A stretch of DNA of 35,612 bases from Methylovulum sp. GTDB lineage: Bacteria > Pseudomonadota > Gammaproteobacteria > Methylococcales > Methylomonadaceae. Position numbers and translations under genes: made by a program. Under the pieces are notes generated by a model. That model saw only the letters and a program-made list of their open reading frames with translations. It was not told the DNA's origin and did not search any database. The stretch lies in the NCBI GenBank assembly GCA_030689765.1, contig JAUYEP010000127.1:1-35612 (forward strand), read 5' to 3'. This document shows, one piece after another, positions 29,389 to 35,612 of this stretch. Each line of letters begins with the position of its first letter. The first letter of the stretch is position 1.

Positions 29389-29817
29389 TTAATCAGGGTA
29401 ATAGGTGCTATCTGTAATCTGATCATAAGTCCAAGGGCATGTTGCAGGAAAATTGTTTTTATCAAAACCCGTTTCCTTTGATGCTGTTGTTCTGGCGTTG
29501 GAATATGATCTAACCAAAATAGCTTCCAGTTTTGACTTTAAGCTAGGGCTATCTTCTAAAACATCAAAGCAATTTTCACGTTGTCCTTCAATAGTCAGCT
29601 GCCAGCTTCTGCCGCGTCTGGCCGGTTGATACTTCCATTTAAGCAAATGAACGAGCAGCACCATCAAACGGCTCTGCAGTTCTCGTTTTTCGCTTCTTCC
29701 CATTGTTTCTATTTCCTCGATCAAATTGGTAACATCCAAAGCATCTAACTGCCCTTGCCTTAATAAACCGACTTGTTCTTGCGTCCAACCATAAAAATCT
29801 TGTTCATAATTAATCAT
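29389..29817 (-). CDS. DUF29 domain-containing protein
   Basis: YEQDFYGWTQEQVGLLRQGQLDALDVTNLIEEIETMGRSEKRELQSRLMVLLVHLLKWKYQPARRGRSWQLTIEGQR; DUF29 signature. Confidence 0.85.
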   Translation of the reverse strand: MINYEQDFYGWTQEQVGLLRQGQLDALDVTNLIEEIETMGRSEKRELQSRLMVLLVHLLKWKYQPARRGRSWQLTIEGQRENCFDVLEDSPSLKSKLEAILVRSYSNARTTASKETGFDKNNFPATCPWTYDQITDSTYYPD

Positions 29818-29897
29818 GATGATCTCTGTTTTAACCTTGTGTTTTTTGAGAACCGCTACGATTTAAACTTTTCGATTTAACCAGGCTCATTTTCAAA

Positions 29898-31049
29898 TTA
29901 ATTTTTTCTTAATTGATTAAATAACTCTTCAACACGCCGTGCATTTTCTTCCCAATATAGCTTTTTATCTTCAATCGTTTTAGCTGCTGCAAGTCCTAGG
30001 CGTTCTCTGGTTTCTTTGTTTGTACACAAACAATTTAAGTGTTGCATAAAGGATTGATCATCATCGGGATTAAATAAAAGCGCATTTTTTTCATGTGTTA
30101 GGATTTCCCGTATATTATCGCGGTCAGGCGCCAAAACAGCCTTACCTAACGCCATATATTCAAATAACTTGAGCGGGGAGGCATACTCCACTACATCTGA
30201 CAATAATGCAATGTCAAAAACCGTTATATAACGCGCAATCTCATCGCGATCAATAATGCCCGTTATCGTTATTCTATCGCCGATGCCCTGTTGTTTAGCC
30301 TGTAGCGCTATGGACTCCCTGGCAGGGCCATCACCCACTAACAATAAATGCCAATTTTCGGATTTATTGTTAGCAATGGCATCAAGCACACGATCTAACC
30401 TATGCCATTCCCTCACAAAGCCTACAAAACCCAGAACAAGTTTGTTATTCAAGTGTAACCGTTCAACTATATCAGCACTTTTGTCCGTGCTATTAAAACG
30501 TACCCGGTTGATGCCATTGGGTATGACAACAATTTTGTCGCCAGCAACCTTTCTTCGTTTTATTTTTTCTGCTAATACAAAGGTAACGGGTAAAACATAT
30601 TCTGCATTTCTCCATACAAAGTCCTCCGACCACTCGGCTAGAAAATTTAACTTTATACCTCCATTCTTTTTTCTTTCTTCATATAAGGGCGAGTTAATTT
30701 CTAACAGTAATGGCAATTTAAAAATTTTCTTGGCCCATATGCCTGATGGAAAGAATAAATTATAGCGCTCATAAATACAATCAGGCTTATGTTTTACAAT
30801 AAGCATTGATAATTTTATAAAGTCAAAAAATGTATAAGAGAATTCAATAATTTCATGCAAAAATCCGGGCAATATTTTACGCATCGTTTGTACAGTATTT
30901 GAGCTTTTGCCAAAACTTTTTTGGCCAATACCATTGGGTTCTGCCATGATAATGTCGTGCCCCAAACTTTTTAATGCCGTTGTTAATTCCTCAATGTGTA
31001 CATATTGTCCGTCTTTAGAGGCTATACGATGGTGATATAAAATTTTCAT
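29898..31049 (-). CDS. Glycosyltransferase family 4
   Basis: MKILYHHRIASKDGQYVHIEELTTALKSLGHDI...VVIPNGINRVRF...LVLGFVGFVREWHRLDRVLDAI...ALLSDVVEYASPLKLFEYMALGKAVLAPD; start moved to ATG at 31049. Confidence 0.85.
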   Translation of the reverse strand: MKILYHHRIASKDGQYVHIEELTTALKSLGHDIIMAEPNGIGQKSFGKSSNTVQTMRKILPGFLHEIIEFSYTFFDFIKLSMLIVKHKPDCIYERYNLFFPSGIWAKKIFKLPLLLEINSPLYEERKKNGGIKLNFLAEWSEDFVWRNAEYVLPVTFVLAEKIKRRKVAGDKIVVIPNGINRVRFNSTDKSADIVERLHLNNKLVLGFVGFVREWHRLDRVLDAIANNKSENWHLLLVGDGPARESIALQAKQQGIGDRITITGIIDRDEIARYITVFDIALLSDVVEYASPLKLFEYMALGKAVLAPDRDNIREILTHEKNALLFNPDDDQSFMQHLNCLCTNKETRERLGLAAAKTIEDKKLYWEENARRVEELFNQLRKN

Positions 31050-31065
31050 TAGGTATCCAGGCAAA

Positions 31066-32244
31066 TCAAGCCAATTGATTTTTTATAATATTTTCAAATA
31101 AATCGTACAAACGATGTACAGTTTCATCCCATGAAAATTTTTCTGCATATTCCCGTGTTTCTCTTCGTGATGCCCTGTTTTTTTCCATGATTCTAACGGC
31201 ATTAACGATCGCTTGTGCCGATTGTTCTTCGATGAGTATTCCCGCCGCTGGTGCAGTAATTACTTCGGCGGTTCCCCAAACATTGGTTGCTATCGCGGGT
31301 GTTCCACAGGCCATCGCTTCTAGCAGTACATTCGCCCAGCCCTCCCGACTCGATGCTAATACTAATATATCCACTGCACTGTAAATAGTGACCAGTTGAT
31401 TATGCGATACCGCCCCAAGAAAAGTAACCTGGTCTGAGACATTTAAATCATTAGCTAAATTTTTTAACCTTTGCATTTCCTCGCCATCACCGGCAATAAG
31501 TAACTCGTATTCGGGTAGGTCTGGCATGGCTTCAATGACTAAATGGTGACCTTTTCGTGCTATTAAATGACCAACAGACAAGAGAGTTGGACGATCAATT
31601 TTAAGCTTTTGTTTCGCCTGGACCCTTTCCTGCGGATAAAAAAACTCTAAATCCACACCATTTCTAAGTGTATGGATTTTTGTCGGATCGATTCCCAAAA
31701 CAACGAGTTCATCTTTAAGTGCCTGACAAACTGTAATGATTGAAGTTGCGCGTTTTGCCGCCCAAACAATCATCTTTCTAGGCCAGTAGTATTTCGGAAT
31801 TAGATTTATGTCTGTACCTCTAGCCGTAATAACCACTGGCTTGTTCAGCATTTTGCCGAGTATGGCGGCAGCTACGCCATCGGGATAAAAATAGTGCGCA
31901 TCAATTAAGTCAAACTCCTCACCGCGTTGTAGCATTCTTTTCAATATAGGATAAAGTGCTAACGCCATTAATATCGGCGCCAATGTCATGCCGACTTTAG
32001 GAATCAGAGGGTATCTGGGGTGGCTAACAGAAATGCCATAGCGTTCTTCTGATTTTGCTATCCTTGCAAATTGTGCGTATTGCCCAAATTTATCGGACGT
32101 AAACGGAAACCAAGGCACTGGCGCGATAACTTTTGCCTCAATGCCTTCAATTTTTAGCAGATTTCTCAAGCGTTGTTCTACAAAAACGCCGTGATTAGTT
32201 TTTATGTTATTTGGATATAGCGTTGTAAGCGTGAGAATTTTCAT
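31066..32244 (-). CDS. Glycosyltransferase family 4
   Basis: MKILTLTTLYPNNIKTNHGVFVEQRLRNLLK...VVITARGTDINLIPKYYWPRKMIVWAAKRATSIITVCQALKDEL...VLASSREGWANVLLEAMACGTPAIATNVWGTAEVI. Confidence 0.88.
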   Translation of the reverse strand: MKILTLTTLYPNNIKTNHGVFVEQRLRNLLKIEGIEAKVIAPVPWFPFTSDKFGQYAQFARIAKSEERYGISVSHPRYPLIPKVGMTLAPILMALALYPILKRMLQRGEEFDLIDAHYFYPDGVAAAILGKMLNKPVVITARGTDINLIPKYYWPRKMIVWAAKRATSIITVCQALKDELVVLGIDPTKIHTLRNGVDLEFFYPQERVQAKQKLKIDRPTLLSVGHLIARKGHHLVIEAMPDLPEYELLIAGDGEEMQRLKNLANDLNVSDQVTFLGAVSHNQLVTIYSAVDILVLASSREGWANVLLEAMACGTPAIATNVWGTAEVITAPAAGILIEEQSAQAIVNAVRIMEKNRASRRETREYAEKFSWDETVHRLYDLFENIIKNQLA

Positions 32245-32263
32245 TTTGTTTCATTGATTTGGT

Positions 32264-32563
32264 TTAGCCCATATTTACTGCAACTAAATATGAAGTCAAA
32301 ACCGCCAAATCTTCATTGGTAAATTGACGGAACGATGGGTGAATTTTAAGTAAGCCAAGTTCGCCCATAGTCTTTTTGTCTGGAGGCGATCCATAGAAGG
32401 TCTCTTTGAAACCTATAACTTCAACCATTTGTTTATTGGGATCGAGAAAACAGGATTCCATTTTCAATAGATTACTGAAGGATAAACACGCTCTATCTAC
32501 TTTAAACTTTCTCAGATAATTCAATTTGAGCCCGCTGATAATCTTCCGGAACACCAATATCAA
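32264..32563 (-). CDS. Hypothetical small protein overlapping the hddC 3' end (uncertain; may start at the internal Met, ~65 aa)
   Basis: ORF only; ...MESCFLDPNKQMVEVIGFKETFYGSPPDKKTMGELGLLKIHPSFRQFTNEDLAVLTSYLVAVNMG; no family recognised. Confidence 0.3.
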   Translation of the reverse strand: MILVFRKIISGLKLNYLRKFKVDRACLSFSNLLKMESCFLDPNKQMVEVIGFKETFYGSPPDKKTMGELGLLKIHPSFRQFTNEDLAVLTSYLVAVNMG

Positions 32564-33197
32564 TAAAATAAGCTTCCGTTATAAATGCACAAACCAACAC
32601 TTCATTTAATTTACATTGCAAAAAATCAGTTTCAAACGAAAACACCTCAGGCATTAAAAAAGGATTAAACAGCGATTTTTTTAAAATATAAACACCTGTA
32701 TTAATCTGTCCCGAAATAACACATCTTTTTTCTTCAAATGAAACCACCCGATCATTAAGAACCTTAACATTGCCATAACGCTCAAAACTCTGCATGGGTT
32801 TTAACGCAATGCTTAAGTCCGCGTGTTTAGCCGTATGAAAATCAAACATCAACTTCCAATCCACCGCACAAAATGTATCGCCATTTAAAACCAATACATG
32901 CTCGGATTGTATCCCGGACATTGCCAATGCGATTGCCCCTCCGGTACCCAATGGACTTTTCTCATAGGTGTACAGCAACTCTAACCCACGCCATTGACGC
33001 CCAAAATACGCTTCAATCTGCTCCCCTAAATAACCAACAGAAAGCACAACACGATTAAAACCATGTCCTTGCAACCGCCTCAATAAATACTCTAGAAAGG
33101 GTTGTCCCGCCACTGGCACCATAGGCTTAGGCACAGTTAGCGTTAAAGGATACAATCGAGTCCCTAAGCCCCCTGCTAAAATAATAGCCTCTTTCAC
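32502..33197 (-). CDS. hddC: Sugar-phosphate nucleotidyltransferase, D-glycero-alpha-D-manno-heptose 1-phosphate guanylyltransferase-like
   Basis: MKEAIILAGGLGTRLYPLTLTVPKPMVPVAGQPFLEYLLRRLQGHGFNRVVLSVGYLGEQIEAYFG...VLNGDTFCAVD; next to gmhA and hddA. Confidence 0.8.
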   Translation of the reverse strand: MKEAIILAGGLGTRLYPLTLTVPKPMVPVAGQPFLEYLLRRLQGHGFNRVVLSVGYLGEQIEAYFGRQWRGLELLYTYEKSPLGTGGAIALAMSGIQSEHVLVLNGDTFCAVDWKLMFDFHTAKHADLSIALKPMQSFERYGNVKVLNDRVVSFEEKRCVISGQINTGVYILKKSLFNPFLMPEVFSFETDFLQCKLNEVLVCAFITEAYFIDIGVPEDYQRAQIELSEKV

Positions 33198-33790
33198 TAC
33201 CTGTTCCCAAATAATCTTTCTTCAATTGCAGTACAAATAATGTGGCCCATCAAAATATGACATTCTTGGATTCGAGGGGTAACGGCAGAAGGTACCTTTA
33301 AGCAATAATCACAAAATTCATTCATTTTGCCCATTCTGTTTCCAGTTAACCCTACCGTCACTATCCCCATCTCCCGTGCTTTTTTGAGCGCGGCAATAAT
33401 ATTTGCTGAATTTCCTGAGGTAGAAATCCCAATAAAAACATCATCAGGTTTACCATTGGCCTCAACTTGCCGGCTAAACATAAACTCAACTGAGCTATCA
33501 TTCACTATTGCTGTCAATATAGACGTATCAGTCGTTAAAGCAACTGACGCGAGCGCAGGCCGATCAAAAGCCAGTTTATTCACCAACTCTGCGGCAATAT
33601 GCTGGGCATCAGCCGCACTGCCGCCATTACCAGCCAGCATTGTTTTTCCACCTTTTTGATAAGCCTGAACAATAACGCCAGTAACCTCATCAATTAATTC
33701 AAGCAATGATTGGTCAGCGAGCATCAACTGCTTCGTTTCAATGGACTGTTGCATTTCATCTGCTACAAACTGCACACCTAAATCTGCCAT
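33197..33790 (-). CDS. gmhA: D-sedoheptulose-7-phosphate isomerase (phosphoheptose isomerase, SIS domain)
   Basis: [52 protein letters not shown]...[32 protein letters not shown]. Confidence 0.88.
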   Translation of the reverse strand: MADLGVQFVADEMQQSIETKQLMLADQSLLELIDEVTGVIVQAYQKGGKTMLAGNGGSAADAQHIAAELVNKLAFDRPALASVALTTDTSILTAIVNDSSVEFMFSRQVEANGKPDDVFIGISTSGNSANIIAALKKAREMGIVTVGLTGNRMGKMNEFCDYCLKVPSAVTPRIQECHILMGHIICTAIEERLFGNR

Positions 33791-34806
33791 GACTGAACTC
33801 CTTGCTTCTCAAAATGGAAACGGACTACCTTACCTGGATAAGTATCCAACCTATTTACTAAATCTAATTTTTTTACCGGATCAACTATAAACATAATAAA
33901 GCCACCACCGCCAGCACCAGACACCTTACCTGCCAAAGCCCCCACAGCCTTGGCATCAGACATTAAAGCATCTATTTCAGGATTTGTAATATTAGCCGCC
34001 AACTTACGTTTTGCCTCCCACGAACGGCCTAAGATATTGGCAAACCAGGGCATATCGCCTTTTAACAATGCTTCTTTCATCTCATATGCATCCCGCTTAA
34101 TTTGATGTGAAGCCACCAACGAATCAGAACCCACTATTTTAAACTGCTCAATCTGTTGTTCAATAATGCTCGCCGAGGATCGCGAAACGCCGGTATAGTA
34201 AAGCACCATGGAGCTATTTAACTCATTGATAATCCAATTCTTAACACGCAGAGGGTTGACAATCACATGATCGCCGGCATTAAACTCCATAAAATTAAAA
34301 CCACCAAAAGTCGCTGCATACTGGTCTTGCCGTCCACCTGACAAACCAATTTCTTTACGCTCAATCTCATAGGCCAGGTGTGCAATCTCATACTCACCTA
34401 ATGGCAAATTCAACCACTCCACAAAGGCCGTCAAAATTGCCACCATCATCGTAGACGATGAGCCCAATCCCGAGCCCGCTAACGCATCAGAATAAGTCGT
34501 TATGCGACAAGGTAATGGCTTGCCGTGATTAAATTCCCGTACAATGCGGTTATAAGCACCTTTATGTAAATCTAAAAAACCATCATAACAAAGTTGGCTT
34601 AAGGCTTCATTCTCAAATGTTTCACCTCGGTCTGCAGCAATAAAAATCACTTTGTTTTCAGTCAATGGCTCTATGGTGCAATAGGCATACATTCCAATCG
34701 TAGCATTTAAAACTGCGCCGCCATAATCATCACAATAAGGCGAAACATCGGTGCCTCCTCCCGCCAAACCTAATCTTAATGGGGCCCGAGATCTAATAAT
34801 TTTCAT
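33778..34806 (-). CDS. hddA: D-glycero-alpha-D-manno-heptose 7-phosphate kinase (GHMP kinase)
   Basis: [48 protein letters not shown]...[27 protein letters not shown]...[20 protein letters not shown] kinase motifs. Confidence 0.88.
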   Translation of the reverse strand: MKIIRSRAPLRLGLAGGGTDVSPYCDDYGGAVLNATIGMYAYCTIEPLTENKVIFIAADRGETFENEALSQLCYDGFLDLHKGAYNRIVREFNHGKPLPCRITTYSDALAGSGLGSSSTMMVAILTAFVEWLNLPLGEYEIAHLAYEIERKEIGLSGGRQDQYAATFGGFNFMEFNAGDHVIVNPLRVKNWIINELNSSMVLYYTGVSRSSASIIEQQIEQFKIVGSDSLVASHQIKRDAYEMKEALLKGDMPWFANILGRSWEAKRKLAANITNPEIDALMSDAKAVGALAGKVSGAGGGGFIMFIVDPVKKLDLVNRLDTYPGKVVRFHFEKQGVQSWQI

Positions 34807-34856
34807 GTTGTAAACCTAGTCTTTTGTGCAACTTTATAGACGATTAATGTATAAAA

Positions 34857-35597
34857 TTATTTAAACCCCTTTAATTTTAAATAAATATCTTCTATCAATT
34901 GCTTTTTTGAATATATGTTATTAAGCATCCAGACAATTTTATTCGGATCATCTTCATACTCATGCGCTAAATCATTTCTTATTTGACGCAATATTTTCCA
35001 ATCTTCCGCGCTTTGTATTAATTGCAGCTTTTCTAATTTGTTTAAAATATCAATAAAAGATAATTTTTCTGTATTCTCCTCATATTGACTAATAATCAAT
35101 TTAAACAGCTTCTCGCCCATTGCATCCTGAAGTTTCGAAAAACGATACAAATATTGATCAATGTCCTGAATCTCGTCCTTTGACAGTTGTTGATATTTTT
35201 CTGGATTAAGCAACATAAACGATTGCATATCCTGATAGGCGTCATTCATTCTAAGTAAATGCTTGTCACATTCATTGAATACTTTTTGTATTCTTAGGTA
35301 CTCTATATTCAATTCAATACCCTCTTGTAGGGCGGTTTTCTCAATTAATCGGGTGGAATCTATTGCAAATACAATATCAATTTTTTGTTCTCCAATCATT
35401 CCTCCTAGTTTGACTAGAAATCTTAATTCCTTCTGATAGAGATCTTCTGTATTTTCGGGAATAATATATAAATCTATATCCCCTCCTTTCTTACAGTTAT
35501 CTATCCTGCTGCCAAACAAATAAACGCGTGCCCCACTCCCGAAAAACGATTTTGTATTTGTAACAATAGATGTAATTTCAAATTCTGTCAGGCGCAT
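34857..35597 (-). CDS. Fused nucleotidyltransferase (MNT)-HEPN protein
   Basis: N-terminal VYLFGSRIDNCKKGGDIDLYI (GSX9DXD nucleotidyltransferase motif); C-terminal helical domain with RQIRNDLAHEY (RNxxxH and Rx4HxY). Confidence 0.75.
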   Translation of the reverse strand: MRLTEFEITSIVTNTKSFFGSGARVYLFGSRIDNCKKGGDIDLYIIPENTEDLYQKELRFLVKLGGMIGEQKIDIVFAIDSTRLIEKTALQEGIELNIEYLRIQKVFNECDKHLLRMNDAYQDMQSFMLLNPEKYQQLSKDEIQDIDQYLYRFSKLQDAMGEKLFKLIISQYEENTEKLSFIDILNKLEKLQLIQSAEDWKILRQIRNDLAHEYEDDPNKIVWMLNNIYSKKQLIEDIYLKLKGFK

Positions 35598-35612
35598 GAT
35601 ATAAAAAATACG

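Noticed and set aside
30256-30765. 169-aa plus-strand ORF
   Set aside because: Antisense to a confident GT4 gene; no family motif.
33327-33659. 110-aa plus-strand ORF
   Set aside because: Antisense to gmhA.
1-35612. CRISPR arrays, tRNA or rRNA genes
   Set aside because: No regularly spaced direct repeats or recognisable tRNA/rRNA sequence seen on reading.

Overview
The window is a large, mostly intact extracellular-polysaccharide / glycan locus of a low-GC Gram-negative bacterium, probably a gammaproteobacterium. Several genes match families associated with the exosortase A (XrtA/PEP-CTERM) system: an exosortase A-associated hydrolase 2, an acyl carrier protein, a FemAB/GNAT-like protein, a PrsT-like TPR protein, a TIGR03097-like O-glycosylation ligase and a TIGR03088-like glycosyltransferase. 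No exosortase, PEP-CTERM acceptor or Wza/Wzc export gene is visible. Around this core are about eight glycosyltransferases, a Wzx flippase, two SAM methyltransferases, a sulfotransferase-like protein, an OafA-type acyltransferase, a polysaccharide deacetylase and a GDP-D-glycero-alpha-D-manno-heptose module (gmhA-hddA-hddC). The left ~2.1 kb is a scar of gene fragments (DUF6398 gene running off the edge, DUF3150 remnant, frameshifted IS481-type transposase, apparent start of a DUF1640 gene) plus palindromic repeats. The most unusual items are: (1) a 1472-aa Wzy/O-antigen-ligase-like membrane protein fused to a loop ectodomain and two C-terminal right-handed beta-helix regions; (2) an ATP-grasp/LMW-PTP fusion with an A9 tract at the domain boundary, where either +1 or -1 slippage ends translation within a few codons; (3) a single-chain MNT-HEPN protein with an Rx4HxY motif, resembling a fused MntA/HepT toxin-antitoxin; (4) a G9 tract inside a glycosyltransferase gene; (5) a 29-codon ORF start/stop-coupled between an acyltransferase and the O-glycosylation ligase. 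All calls are from reading the sequence; no database search was run.
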